A DNA stretch of 64,000 bases from an uncultured Faecalibacterium sp. (lineage in GTDB: Bacteria; Bacillota; Clostridia; Oscillospirales; Ruminococcaceae). The stretch spans positions 1 through 64,000 of the forward strand of contig CAKSWU010000004.1 in the NCBI GenBank assembly GCA_934513205.1. The letters run 5' to 3'. Position 1 is the stretch's first letter; each line of letters opens with the position of its first letter. Below are positions 32,215 to 41,748 of the stretch, in pieces. Below the pieces are notes generated by a model, which did not search any database, was not told the DNA's origin, and was given only the letters and a program-made list of their open reading frames with translations. A program made the position numbers and the translations under genes.

Positions 32215-34197
32215 ATGAAACAAAAACCAAGATGGACGCTGGAAACGCTCACAGCCAGCCTTGCGGTGCTGTGCGGTCTGCTGGTGCTGGTGCTGCTGGT
32301 GCAGCGGCCCGGTGCATGGCTTCTGCTGGCTGCGCTGGTGGTGCTGTGGGGCGTTGCGGCGGTGCTGTTCCGCTACAAACTGCGCAGCTGGGTGGCCCGC
32401 TGGATGAGCGGCACCACCTTTGAAAGATCCAAGGTGCAGTTCAGTCTGGAACCTCTTTCGCAGCCGGCGGCCCTGCTGTCCGGCGAGACGGTTCTGTGGT
32501 ACAACGGACAGTTCCGGGACCGCATCCTGAGCGGGCAGGACGTGATGGTCAGCCGGGTGCAGAAGATGCTGCCGGGGCTGGACCTGCAGCTCTGCCGCAA
32601 ACAGGAGGGCCAGCTGCTGACGTTGGCAGAGGGCTATTGGAGCGTGCACAGCTCCACCGTGCCCGGCAATGCCGAGAGCATGACCCTTGTGGTGCTGAAC
32701 GAGGAGACCGAGCTGCGCCGCACCGAAGCAGAGTACAAGGCCAGCCGACCGGGGTATCTTGCTTTTCAGGTGGACGGCTACGATGATGTGTTCGGAGATC
32801 TGCTGGACAGCGAGCGCGCCCGCCTGCTGGAGGGCGTCAACCGCATTCTGGAAGATATGATCGGGCGCGGCAGCGGCTTTCTGCGCCGGGTGGGCAGCGG
32901 CGGACGCTACATCGCTGTGGTGGAAGAGCGACAGCTGGAACAGTTTGCCAACCGGGGCTATGACGTGCTGGACAAGATCCGTGCGCTGGACCCCGGGGTG
33001 AATCTGTCGCTGTCCATCGGCATCGGGCGGGGTGCACGCACCCTGCGGGAAGCGCAGGACATGGCAGAGCAGGCGCTGAAAATGGCGCAGGGCCGCGGTG
33101 GCGATCAGGCCGCTGAAATGACGCTGGACGGCTTTGTTTTTTATGGCGGCGTGAGTCATGGCGTGGAAAAGCGCAGCAAGGTGCGCAGCCGCATCGTGGC
33201 GGACCAGCTGGTCAAGCTGATTAAAGAAGCAGACCACGTGGTCATCATGGGCCACCGCATGAGCGATCTGGATGCCATCGGCTCTGCCGAGGGCGTGCTG
33301 CGCATCTGCAAGATCTGCGACGTCCCCGCCGTCATCGCTGTCCGCCGGGACGCCACGCTGGCGGGAAGCCTGATCGACGCACTGTGCAGGGCAGGTCAGC
33401 GGGACGACTTCATCGACCCAAAGGATGCCTTGCCCATCATCTCCAAGCGTACCCTGTGTATCGTGGTGGATACATATCAGGCGGGTCTTGTGGAGAGCAG
33501 GGACATTCTGGAAAAATGCGGCAAGGTGGCAGTCATCGACCATCACCGCAAAGGCGTGGGTTACATCGAGAACCCCGCACTGGTCTGCCACGAGCCCTAT
33601 TCGTCCTCTGCCAGCGAGCTGGTCACCGAACTTTTGCAGTATGTGGGCGACCGGGACGACAAACCCAACCGGGTGGAAGCCGAGGGCCTTTTGTCCGGCA
33701 TCATGCTGGATACGCAGGACTTTACCCTGCACACCGGTGTGCGCACTTTTGAAGCAGCGGCTGCTCTGCGCCGTTACGGTGCCGAGACCGAGCGGGTGCG
33801 TCAGCTCTTTGACGTGACCATGACCGAGTACAACGCCAAGGCGGACCTTGTGGAAAAGGCGAAAATGTACCGTGGCTGTGCCATTTCCATTGGCGGAGAG
33901 GTGCCTGCTGAGGCCCGGGTGGCCATTGCACAGGCCGCCAACGACCTGCTGCGCATTCAGGGTGTGGATGCCAGCTTCGTGGCGGTGCAGGTGGGCAGCG
34001 GCGTGAACATTTCGGCCCGCAGTCTGGGCGCGGTGAATGTGCAGCTCATTATGGAATCGCTGGGCGGCGGCGGTCATCAGACCATGGCGGCGGCGCAGCT
34101 CAAGCACATCACACCGGAAGCTGCCCGTGCCCGCATCGAGAACGCCATTGACAATTACTGGGCTGCGCAGAAAAAGGGCAGCACGGCAGACGAATAA
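32215..34197 (+). CDS. gdpP: cyclic-di-AMP phosphodiesterase GdpP
   Basis: GdpP degrades the second messenger c-di-AMP. The 660 residues hold two membrane segments (about 10-30 and 33-52), a PAS-like region, and a degenerate GGDEF domain (about 170-300, SIGIGRGARTLREAQDMAEQ). The DHH phosphoesterase domain shows VIMGHRMSDLDAIGSAEG and VAVIDHHRKG. The end is a DHHA1 domain with LGGGGHQTMAAAQLK. The usual GHKNPDMDAIG reads GHRMSDLDAIG, a conservative change that keeps the metal aspartates. In Bacillus gdpP is followed by rplI and dnaB. Here glf and a repeat lie between, so the old gdpP-rplI-dnaB order is kept but interrupted. Confidence 0.95.
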   Translation: MKQKPRWTLETLTASLAVLCGLLVLVLLVQRPGAWLLLAALVVLWGVAAVLFRYKLRSWVARWMSGTTFERSKVQFSLEPLSQPAALLSGETVLWYNGQFRDRILSGQDVMVSRVQKMLPGLDLQLCRKQEGQLLTLAEGYWSVHSSTVPGNAESMTLVVLNEETELRRTEAEYKASRPGYLAFQVDGYDDVFGDLLDSERARLLEGVNRILEDMIGRGSGFLRRVGSGGRYIAVVEERQLEQFANRGYDVLDKIRALDPGVNLSLSIGIGRGARTLREAQDMAEQALKMAQGRGGDQAAEMTLDGFVFYGGVSHGVEKRSKVRSRIVADQLVKLIKEADHVVIMGHRMSDLDAIGSAEGVLRICKICDVPAVIAVRRDATLAGSLIDALCRAGQRDDFIDPKDALPIISKRTLCIVVDTYQAGLVESRDILEKCGKVAVIDHHRKGVGYIENPALVCHEPYSSSASELVTELLQYVGDRDDKPNRVEAEGLLSGIMLDTQDFTLHTGVRTFEAAAALRRYGAETERVRQLFDVTMTEYNAKADLVEKAKMYRGCAISIGGEVPAEARVAIAQAANDLLRIQGVDASFVAVQVGSGVNISARSLGAVNVQLIMESLGGGGHQTMAAAQLKHITPEAARARIENAIDNYWAAQKKGSTADE

Positions 34198-34221
34198 AAG
34201 AAACAGAGAGGACTCCACCCT

Positions 34222-35325
34222 ATGAAACAGTACGATTATCTCATCGTTGGCGCCGGCCTGTACGGGGCAGTGTTTGCACAGCAGGCAAAGAAGGCGGGCA
34301 AAAAGTGTCTGGTCATCGACAAGCGCGGCCACATTGCAGGCAACATCTACACCGAGGCAGTGGAGGGCATCAATGTCCACCGCTACGGTGCCCACATCTT
34401 CCACACCAACAACAAGGCCGTGTGGCAGTATGTGAACCAGTTTGCAGAGTTCAACCGCTACACAAACAGCCCGGTGGCGAACTACCACGGCGAGATCTAC
34501 AACCTGCCCTTCAACATGAACACCTTCAACAAGATGTGGGGTGTGGTGACCCCTGCCGAGGCCAAGGCCAAGATCGAGGAGCAGAAGGCCGCTGCGGGCA
34601 TTACCGACCCGCAGAATCTGGAGGAGCAGGCGATCAGCCTTGTGGGCACCGATATCTACGAAAAGCTCATCAAGGGCTACACCGGAAAGCAGTGGGGCCG
34701 CCCCTGCACCGAGCTGCCCGCCTTTATCATCAAGCGCCTGCCGGTGCGCTTTACCTACGATGACAACTACTTCAACGCCCTGTATCAGGGCATTCCTTGC
34801 GGCGGCTACACCGCCATGGTGGAAAAGATGCTGGAGGGCACCGAGGTGCGCCTGAATGTGGACTATCTGGCAGACCGGGAAGCGCTGAACGCACTGGCGG
34901 ACAAGGTGGTCTACACCGGCCCGGTGGATGCCTATTTCGGCTACCGTCTGGGCGCATTGCAGTACCGCAGCGTCCGCTTTGAGACCGAGGTACTGGACAC
35001 CGACAACTATCAGGGCAACGCGGTGGTCAACTACACCGATGCCGAGACCCCCTACACCCGCATCATCGAACACAAGCACTTCGAGTTCGGCACTCAGCCC
35101 AAGACCGTCATCAGCCGGGAGTACAGTGCTGAGTGGAAAAAGGGCGATGAGCCCTACTATCCCGTCAACGACGAGAAGAACGGCGCGCTGTATGCACAGT
35201 ACAAGACACTGGCCGATGCCGAGCCGGGCGTGATCTTTGGAGGTCGTCTGGGCGAGTACAAGTACTACGACATGGACAAGGTCATCGAGGTGGCGCTGGA
35301 CGTGGCCGCAAAGGAATTGGCGTAA
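34222..35325 (+). CDS. glf: UDP-galactopyranose mutase
   Basis: Glf is a flavoenzyme that converts UDP-galactopyranose to UDP-galactofuranose, used in surface polysaccharides. The 367 residues show the FAD-binding start DYLIVGAGLYGAVFAQQAKK, HRYGAHIFHTNNKAVWQYVN, GYTGKQWGRPCTELPAFIIK and the C-terminal GGRLGEYKYYDMDKVIEVAL. It lies 24 bases after gdpP, ahead of rplI, a place where it is not normally found. No other galactofuranose gene is near. Galactofuranose glycans are therefore likely in this organism. Confidence 0.96.
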   Translation: MKQYDYLIVGAGLYGAVFAQQAKKAGKKCLVIDKRGHIAGNIYTEAVEGINVHRYGAHIFHTNNKAVWQYVNQFAEFNRYTNSPVANYHGEIYNLPFNMNTFNKMWGVVTPAEAKAKIEEQKAAAGITDPQNLEEQAISLVGTDIYEKLIKGYTGKQWGRPCTELPAFIIKRLPVRFTYDDNYFNALYQGIPCGGYTAMVEKMLEGTEVRLNVDYLADREALNALADKVVYTGPVDAYFGYRLGALQYRSVRFETEVLDTDNYQGNAVVNYTDAETPYTRIIEHKHFEFGTQPKTVISREYSAEWKKGDEPYYPVNDEKNGALYAQYKTLADAEPGVIFGGRLGEYKYYDMDKVIEVALDVAAKELA

Positions 35326-35349
35326 ATGGTTTTCTGGTGGAAATCAACT

Positions 35350-35500
35350 TTCCGAATGAAGGCTTCCCCCGGTCGGGGGAAGCTGTCACCGAAGGTGACT
35401 GATGAGGGCGCAGGCAAGCAGCAGCTTCCGGGAAAATACCCCTCATCCGGCGCTATGCGCCACCTTCCCGAAGGCTTTGGCTCCGAGTCAAGCTGCAATG
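35350..35500. repeat. inverted hairpin-rich intergenic repeat
   Basis: The left half (CTTCCCCCGGTCGGGGGAAG, then TCACCGAAGGTGA and CTGATGAGGG) is mirrored by a diverged right half (CCCTCATCCGGCGC, TATGCGCCACC, TTCCCGAAGG). It has the form of a nonautonomous element of about 140 bases between glf and rplI. Confidence 0.6.
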
Positions 35501-35531
35501 GTTGATTTCCGCGCGGTTTTCCCGCTTCCTC

Positions 35532-35560
35532 TTGCCCAAAAGCTACAAATGCGCTATACT
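35532..35560 (+). promoter_or_regulatory. sigma-A promoter for rplI-dnaB
   Basis: TTGCCC (35532-35537), 17 bases, TATACT (35555-35560), 50 bases before the rplI start. Confidence 0.8.
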
Positions 35561-35610
35561 ATCATTATAAGACTGCACCGGTGTTCCGGTGAGAAGTGAG
35601 GGATACTATC

Positions 35611-36066
35611 GTGAAAGTGATTCTCAAGCAGGACATCAAGGGCATTGGCAAAAAGGACGAGATCCATGAGGTCTCTGACGGCTACGCCCGCAACTACCTG
35701 TTCCCGCGCAAGCTGGCTGCTGTGGCGGATGCCAGTGCTCTGAATGTGGCCCGCAGCAAGGAAGCTGCTGCTGATTTCCACGAGGCCGAGACTGTGGCGG
35801 CTGCCAAGGCTCTGGCAGAAAAGATCGAGGGCAAGACCGTGGTCATCAAGGCCAAGGGCGGTGCTTCCGGCCGCCTGCACGGCAAGGTCACCGGCAAGGA
35901 AGTTGCCGATGCTCTGGCTGTGCTGGCTGGCGGTCCCATCGACAAGAAGAAGATCGAACTGGAGACCAAGGACATCAAGGACGCCGGTGTGTTTGGCGGC
36001 AAGGTGCGCCTGCATGTTGGTGTGGTTGCTTCCTTCAAGATCCAGGTGGAAGTGGAACAGGCCTGA
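35611..36066 (+). CDS. rplI: 50S ribosomal protein L9
   Basis: L9 binds 23S rRNA and helps keep reading frame. GTG 35611 follows GAGGG by eight bases and gives 151 residues. The start KVILKQDIKGIGKKDEIHEV and SDGYARNYLFPRKLA form the N-domain. The long central helix and the C-domain (KKKIELETKDIKDAGVFGGK, VRLHVGVVASFKIQVE) are complete. A terminator lies between it and dnaB. Confidence 0.97.
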   Translation: MKVILKQDIKGIGKKDEIHEVSDGYARNYLFPRKLAAVADASALNVARSKEAAADFHEAETVAAAKALAEKIEGKTVVIKAKGGASGRLHGKVTGKEVADALAVLAGGPIDKKKIELETKDIKDAGVFGGKVRLHVGVVASFKIQVEVEQA

Positions 36067-36080
36067 TCTGTCTGCCATCT

Positions 36081-36109
36081 GCGCCCCCTCACAGCAGGGG
36101 GCGCTTTTT
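36081..36109 (+). terminator. terminator or attenuator between rplI and dnaB
   Basis: GCGCCCCCT pairs with AGGGGGCGC around CACAGC; five T follow. dnaB has no obvious promoter of its own, so this may only reduce read-through. Confidence 0.75.
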
Positions 36110-36145
36110 GGCTTTACAGGAAGCTTTGGATAAGGACGAACGACT

Positions 36146-37546
36146 ATGCCGAACGAACGACATTACGCCAATGAATTGAATCTGGAAAGCATGGGCATCA
36201 GCCAGCCCTACAATATGCAGGCAGAGCAGAGCGTGCTGGGTGCGGTGCTGCTCAAGCCCGAGACCCTGACCGATCTGGTGGAGATCATCAAGCCGGAAAT
36301 GTTCTATACCCGGCAGAACGCCCGGATCTGGTCCGAGATGCTGCGGCTGTTCACGGCAGATCAGACCATCGACTTTGTCACCCTGCTGGACGCGGTCATC
36401 TCGGACGGCGTGTTTGCCAGTGCCGATGAAGCAAAGGTCTACCTGACCGGTCTGGCTGAGACGGTGCCCAGCATCTCCAATGTGAAAGCATACGCTCAGA
36501 TCGTGCAGGAAAAATATCTGGTGCGTCAGCTGATGGGGGTGGCAAAGGACATCCTTCAGGACGCCGGAGACGAGCCGGACGCCGACCTTCTGCTGGAAAA
36601 TGCCGAGCAGCGCATCTACGAGATCCGCTCCGGACGGGATTCCAGCGCACTGACCCCGCTTTCGTCCAGCATGGTGGAGACCCTGACCAACCTGCAGAAG
36701 ATCAGCGGCCCGGATGCGGACAAATACAAGGGCATCCCCACCGGGTTCCGCCTGCTGGACACAGTTCTGACTGGTCTGGGACGGGGTGATCTGATCATTC
36801 TGGCTGCCCGCCCCGGTATGGGCAAGACCAGTTTCGCACTGAACATCGCCACCCGCGTGGCGATGCAGCAGAAGGTGCCGGTGGCAATCTTCAGTCTGGA
36901 AATGACCAAGGAACAGCTGACCAACCGGATCCTTTCGGCAGAAGCCGGCATCGACAGTCAGGCCTTCCGCACCGGCGCCCTGCGCGCCGAGGACTGGGAG
37001 TATCTGGCACTGGCAACGGAAAAACTGCACGATGCTCCGATCTATATGGACGACACCTCCGGCATCACCATCACCGAGATGAAGGCCAAGATCCGCCGGG
37101 TGAATCAGGACCCCACCCGCCCCAACGTGGGCCTGATCGTTATCGACTATCTGCAGCTGATGACCACCGGCCAGCGCAGCGAGAACCGCGTGCAGGAGAT
37201 CAGCTCCATCACCCGAAACCTGAAGATCATGGCGAAGGAAATGAATGTGCCCATCATCGCGCTTTCTCAGCTGTCCCGTGCGGTGGAAAAGCAGGGCAAC
37301 AACTCCAGCCACCGCCCGCAGCTGTCGGACCTGCGTGACTCCGGCTCCATCGAGCAGGACGCCGACTGCGTTCTGTTTTTGTACCGCGATTCCTACTACG
37401 CCAGCCAGAATCCGGATGGTGCCGAGGTAGACGCCGACACCGCCGAGTGCATCGTGGCAAAGAACCGCCACGGCGAGACCAGCACGGTCCCGCTGGGCTG
37501 GGATGGCGCTCACACCCGGTTCATGGATGTGGACTTCAAACGATGA
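36146..37546 (+). CDS. dnaB: replicative DNA helicase DnaB
   Basis: This hexameric helicase unwinds DNA at the fork. The 466 residues show the N-terminal primase-binding domain (SQPYNMQAEQSVLGAVLLKP). The RecA-like domain has Walker A AARPGMGKTSFALNIA (about residue 220), Walker B LIVIDYLQLM, and the arginine-finger and sensor region LSQLSRAVEKQ...LSDLRDSGSIEQDAD. The end is MDVDFKR. The stop overlaps the tilS start (ATGA). The order rplI-dnaB is ancestral in Firmicutes. Confidence 0.98.
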   Translation: MPNERHYANELNLESMGISQPYNMQAEQSVLGAVLLKPETLTDLVEIIKPEMFYTRQNARIWSEMLRLFTADQTIDFVTLLDAVISDGVFASADEAKVYLTGLAETVPSISNVKAYAQIVQEKYLVRQLMGVAKDILQDAGDEPDADLLLENAEQRIYEIRSGRDSSALTPLSSSMVETLTNLQKISGPDADKYKGIPTGFRLLDTVLTGLGRGDLIILAARPGMGKTSFALNIATRVAMQQKVPVAIFSLEMTKEQLTNRILSAEAGIDSQAFRTGALRAEDWEYLALATEKLHDAPIYMDDTSGITITEMKAKIRRVNQDPTRPNVGLIVIDYLQLMTTGQRSENRVQEISSITRNLKIMAKEMNVPIIALSQLSRAVEKQGNNSSHRPQLSDLRDSGSIEQDADCVLFLYRDSYYASQNPDGAEVDADTAECIVAKNRHGETSTVPLGWDGAHTRFMDVDFKR

Positions 37547-38997
37547 TGGAAAACGAAACGGTCCTTGCCCGTGTGCGGGAATACTGCCTGCGGGAAGCAC
37601 TGCTCACCCCGGGTGCCCCGCTGCATCTGGCAGCGGCAGTCTCCGGCGGGGCGGACAGCATGGCGCTGCTGCTTTTGCTGCGGCGGCTGCAGCCGGAGTT
37701 TGGCTATGTGCTGTCGGCTTGCCATGTGAACCATGGCCTGCGGGGGTGCAGCGCCGACCGGGACGAGGCTTTCGTGCGGGCGCAGTGCGCCCGTCTGGGT
37801 GTACCGCTGCGGGTGTTCTGCCCGCAGCAGCTGGCAGATGAGCTGGGTGCACCGCCGCAGCACCCGGGCGAGGACTGGGCCCGCCGCCTGCGCTACGCCT
37901 GTTTTGCACGTCTATGCAAAGAGGGGATAGACGCGGTGGCAACGGCCCATACTGCAAATGACCAGGCCGAGACGCTTTTGCTGCGTTTGGCGCGGGGCAC
38001 CGGCCTGCACGGCGCGGGCGGCATCCGCCCTCGGCGCGGGTGCTACCTGCGCCCGCTGCTCTGCCTGAGCCGCGCCGAGACCGAAGCCGTCTGCCGGGCA
38101 GCGGGACAGAGCTGGGTTACAGATGAGACCAACGACACCGATGCCTACGCCCGCAACCGTCTGCGCCATGGCGTAGTGCCGGCGCTGGAAAGCACCAACA
38201 CCGCCGCCGTGCAGAATCTGGCGCGGTTCTGTGAAAAGGCCGCGCGGGTGGATGCCTATCTTGCCGCCGGGGCTGCAAAGCTTCTGGCGGCGGCACGCCT
38301 GCCCGGTGCAGAACCGGCGTGGCAGCTGACACCCTTGCAGGCGGCAGACCCGCTGCTGCTGGAAACTGCGCTGCACAGTCTTGTGGCTCCGGTGCGGGAT
38401 GCAGAGGAAAAATATGTGCAGCTGCTGTGCGCCGTGGTGCGGCAGGGCAGCGGTGCAGTACAGCTGACCGGACAGGTGCGCTTTTGCGCCGGGAACGGCT
38501 GTCTGCGGCAGGAAATGCTGCCGGACGCGCTGCCCCGGCAGCAGGAGAGCGCGCCGCAGCAAGTGCCCTTTTTGCCCGAAAAACAGCCGGAATTCCGGCT
38601 GCGCGGGGGCTGGAAGGGGAAAGCGGAGCTGTTAACAGCCGATTTTGAGAAAAAAATACAAGTCGTTCATAAAAAAGACTTAAAAAATCGGGCGGATTAT
38701 GCTAGAATAACTACGTTGTACACTGGCCTTGTACTGCGCGCCCGTCAGCCGGGAGACCGCTTCCGGCCTGCGGGGCGCGGTTTGAGCAAACCGCTGCGCA
38801 AGTGGATGAACGAGGCCGGTGTCCCGAACGAACTGCGGGATACGCTGCCGCTGCTTGCCAGCGGAAGCGAAATTTTATGGGTGTGTGGAGAAGGCTTTGC
38901 CGATGGCCTTGCACCGGACACGGAAAGCAGATGGATCCTGCACTTGGATGCAGAGATCGAAACACAGGAGGAAAAAACAAATGAGTATGCACGATGA
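37543..38997 (+). CDS. tilS: tRNA(Ile)-lysidine synthetase
   Basis: TilS converts C34 of the CAU-anticodon tRNA-Ile to lysidine, changing its codon from AUG to AUA. The 484 residues start with a PP-loop AAAVSGGADSMALLLLLRRL, followed by CHVNHGLRG, DWARRLRYACFARL and TAHTANDQAETLLLRLARGT. The C-terminal TilS_C region includes LRARQPGDRFRPAGRGLSKP. ATG 37543 overlaps the dnaB stop; hpt begins 17 bases before the tilS stop in another frame. The tilS-hpt-ftsH order is the standard Firmicute arrangement. Confidence 0.95.
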   Translation: MMENETVLARVREYCLREALLTPGAPLHLAAAVSGGADSMALLLLLRRLQPEFGYVLSACHVNHGLRGCSADRDEAFVRAQCARLGVPLRVFCPQQLADELGAPPQHPGEDWARRLRYACFARLCKEGIDAVATAHTANDQAETLLLRLARGTGLHGAGGIRPRRGCYLRPLLCLSRAETEAVCRAAGQSWVTDETNDTDAYARNRLRHGVVPALESTNTAAVQNLARFCEKAARVDAYLAAGAAKLLAAARLPGAEPAWQLTPLQAADPLLLETALHSLVAPVRDAEEKYVQLLCAVVRQGSGAVQLTGQVRFCAGNGCLRQEMLPDALPRQQESAPQQVPFLPEKQPEFRLRGGWKGKAELLTADFEKKIQVVHKKDLKNRADYARITTLYTGLVLRARQPGDRFRPAGRGLSKPLRKWMNEAGVPNELRDTLPLLASGSEILWVCGEGFADGLAPDTESRWILHLDAEIETQEEKTNEYAR

Positions 38998-39529
38998 TAT
39001 CAAGACCGTTCTGGTCAGCGAAGAGCAGCTGAAGGCCAAGGTGGCAGAGCTGGGTGCTCAGATCAGCCAGGATTATGCCGGTAAAAATCTGGTGCTGGTG
39101 TCCATCCTGAAGGGTTCGGTGGTGTTCATGGCAGACCTGATGCGCGCTGTGACCATCCCCTGCAGCATCGACTTCATGGTGGTGTCCAGCTACGGCGGCA
39201 GCAATACCACCAGCAGCGGTCTGGTGAAGATCATCAAGGATCTGGACGGCGATCTGTCCGGCAAGGATGTGCTGATCGTGGAGGACATTCTGGACACCGG
39301 CATTACCCTGTCCAATCTGGTGCCCATGCTGAAGATGCGCAACCCGAACTCGGTGAAAATCTGCACCATTCTGGACAAGCCCAGCCGCCGCAAGGCCGAC
39401 ATCCAGCCCGATTACGAGGGCTTCCGCGTGCCGGACGAGTTCGTGGTGGGCTATGGTCTGGACTATGCCGAAAAATACCGCAACCTGCCCTATGTGGGTG
39501 TGCTGAAACCCGAGATCTACACGAAGTAA
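38981..39529 (+). CDS. hpt: hypoxanthine phosphoribosyltransferase
   Basis: This enzyme salvages hypoxanthine and guanine to IMP and GMP using PRPP. ATG 38981 follows AGGAGGAAA and gives 182 residues. The PRPP loop is VLIVEDILDTGITLSNLV. SILKGSVVFMADLMRA and the C-terminal VPDEFVVGYGLDYAEKYRNL are family marks. It overlaps the tilS end, so the two are probably coupled. It links to the nucleoside salvage genes deoB, deoD and cdd elsewhere in the window. Confidence 0.97.
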   Translation: MSMHDDIKTVLVSEEQLKAKVAELGAQISQDYAGKNLVLVSILKGSVVFMADLMRAVTIPCSIDFMVVSSYGGSNTTSSGLVKIIKDLDGDLSGKDVLIVEDILDTGITLSNLVPMLKMRNPNSVKICTILDKPSRRKADIQPDYEGFRVPDEFVVGYGLDYAEKYRNLPYVGVLKPEIYTK

Positions 39530-39569
39530 CGTGTATCTTTTATAAAATCCAGAACTGGAGTTGATTTTT

Positions 39570-41717
39570 TTGCAATCCAAGAGACCCCGTTTCAATCCGC
39601 TGATGCTGGCACTGGTCCTGGCAGCGGTGCTGATGGTGTGGTCGGTGCTGGGCGGCACCGGCAGCTCGGTCGGCTCATCTGTGGAGTATTCCACGGTGGT
39701 GCATTACTTTGAGAGCCTGCAGGTGACAAAGTTCTCGCTGGATCTGAACACCGGCGTCATCACCATGAACATCAAGAAGGGCGGCAAAAACGACCTGCCC
39801 CTGCCGGAAACCACGACCCAGAGCACCCAGCAGGCCACCGGCGGTCTGCTCAGCGGCATGCTGTCCGCATCCAACGAGTCCGATGCCGCAGTGCAGAACA
39901 GCGACGGCACTGTGACCATGCGCTATAAACTGCCCTATGCGTCCATGTTCGTCAAGTATGTCGGAGACTACATTGAAGAATACGACGCCGCAAACCCCGA
40001 TGCCCCCATGGAATATGACTACAACCCCGTCAAGGAGTCGATCCCGTGGATGGAGATCCTGTTCTATCTGGGAATGCTGGGCTGCACCGGCTTTTTGCTG
40101 TTCTCCATGATGCGCGGCGGTGCCGGTGGCGGCGGCATTATGAACGTGGGCAAGGCCAAGGTCAAGGACGAGCACGAGAACAAAAAGACCGCTACCTTTG
40201 CCGATGTGGCTGGTGAGGACGAGGAAAAAGAGGAACTGAAGGAAGTTGTGGAGTTCCTCAAGAGCCCCGAGAAGTTCAACACGCTGGGTGCCCGCATCCC
40301 GCATGGTGTGCTGCTGGTGGGCCCTCCGGGCACCGGCAAGACCCTGCTGGCCCGTGCCTGCGCAGGCGAGGCAGGCGTGCCTTTCTACTCCATCTCCGGT
40401 TCTGACTTTGTGGAGATGTATGTCGGCGTGGGCGCATCCCGCGTGCGCGACCTGTTTGATAAGGCAAAGAAGTCCATGCCCTGCATCATCTTCATCGACG
40501 AGATCGACGCGGTGGGCCGTCAGCGCGGTGCAGGTCTGGGCGGCGGTCACGATGAGCGCGAGCAGACCCTGAACCAGTTGCTGGTGGAGATGGACGGCTT
40601 TGAAGCCAACGATGGCATCATCGTCATGGCAGCCACCAACCGTGCCGACATTCTGGACAAGGCACTGCTGCGTCCCGGCCGCTTTGACCGTCAGGTCTAT
40701 GTGGGCCTGCCGGACGTGAAGGGCCGCGAGGAAATCCTGCGGGTCCACACCAAAAATAAGCCGCTGGCCCCGGATGTGTCCTTGAAGGTCATCGCACAGC
40801 GTACCGCAGGCTTTGCGGGTGCAGACCTTGAAAATCTGGTCAACGAAGCTGCGCTGCTGGCAGCCCGCCGCAACCGCAAGGCCATCACCATGGAGGACAT
40901 CGAGGAAGCCTCGATGAAGGTCATGGCAGGCCCTGAAAAGAAGAGTCGCGTGGTGACGCCGGAAGAAAAGAAGCTCACCGCTTACCACGAGGCCGGCCAC
41001 GCAGTGGCAGGCTTCTACTGCAAGCATCATCCCCGCGTGCACGAGATCACCATCATCCCCCGCGGTCAGGCAGGCGGCTACACCATGTATCTGCCGGAAA
41101 AAGACCGCAGCTATGTGACAAAGGGCGAGATGTTCGAGGACATCGTCTCCAGTCTGGGCGGACGTGTGGCCGAGCAGCTCATTCTGGACGATATCTCCAC
41201 CGGTGCGTCCAACGATCTGCAGCAGGCCACCAACATTGCCCGCCAGATGATCACCAAATACGGCTTCTCCGAGCGTCTGGGCCCTGTGGTCTACGGCACC
41301 TCGCAGGAGGAGACCTTCCTGGGCCGTGACCTTGGTCAGGGCAAGGGATACAGCGAGACCACTGCTGCCGAGATCGACAGCGAGATGCGGGATATCATCG
41401 ACGAAGCCTACGAGACCTGCCGCCGCACCCTGACCGAGCATCTGGATCAGCTGCATGCGCTGGCAAAGGCTCTGATGGAGCACGAGAAGCTCAACGAGCA
41501 GGAATTCAACACCATCATGGCGGGCGGCACGCTGGCTCCCCGGGAGGACGAACAGCCGGACCAGACCCTGCAGACTGCTCCGGTCGAGACGGCGGAAAAT
41601 GCGGAACAGGCCGAGGCCGCAGAGCCTGCCCTGCAGCCGGAGCCGACCGCAGACGAGCCTGCAGCACCTGCGCCGGATGAGCAGGCTGCCCCGGCGGCAG
41701 ACGAGCCGCAGCAGTAA
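39570..41717 (+). CDS. ftsH: ATP-dependent zinc metalloprotease FtsH
   Basis: FtsH is a membrane AAA+ protease that degrades damaged or regulatory membrane proteins. The start TTG 39570 is nine bases after GGAG; an in-frame TTG at 39561 is too close to the site. The 715 residues hold two membrane segments (about 10-30 and 150-170), Walker A GPPGTGKT (near 250), the SRH region RPGRFDRQVYVGLPDVKGRE, and zinc motif HEAGH (near 471). The last 70 residues form a low-complexity acidic tail of Glu, Pro, Ala, Gln and Asp, similar in style to the tails on PBP2 and the LCP protein. Confidence 0.96.
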   Translation: MQSKRPRFNPLMLALVLAAVLMVWSVLGGTGSSVGSSVEYSTVVHYFESLQVTKFSLDLNTGVITMNIKKGGKNDLPLPETTTQSTQQATGGLLSGMLSASNESDAAVQNSDGTVTMRYKLPYASMFVKYVGDYIEEYDAANPDAPMEYDYNPVKESIPWMEILFYLGMLGCTGFLLFSMMRGGAGGGGIMNVGKAKVKDEHENKKTATFADVAGEDEEKEELKEVVEFLKSPEKFNTLGARIPHGVLLVGPPGTGKTLLARACAGEAGVPFYSISGSDFVEMYVGVGASRVRDLFDKAKKSMPCIIFIDEIDAVGRQRGAGLGGGHDEREQTLNQLLVEMDGFEANDGIIVMAATNRADILDKALLRPGRFDRQVYVGLPDVKGREEILRVHTKNKPLAPDVSLKVIAQRTAGFAGADLENLVNEAALLAARRNRKAITMEDIEEASMKVMAGPEKKSRVVTPEEKKLTAYHEAGHAVAGFYCKHHPRVHEITIIPRGQAGGYTMYLPEKDRSYVTKGEMFEDIVSSLGGRVAEQLILDDISTGASNDLQQATNIARQMITKYGFSERLGPVVYGTSQEETFLGRDLGQGKGYSETTAAEIDSEMRDIIDEAYETCRRTLTEHLDQLHALAKALMEHEKLNEQEFNTIMAGGTLAPREDEQPDQTLQTAPVETAENAEQAEAAEPALQPEPTADEPAAPAPDEQAAPAADEPQQ

Positions 41718-41748
41718 GCCCCAAAACCTGAAGAAAGGAGCAAGCATC

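Noticed and set aside
32077..35079. A 1000-codon minus-strand frame
   Set aside because: Antisense to gdpP and glf, both with complete family motifs; composition is typical of a shadow frame.
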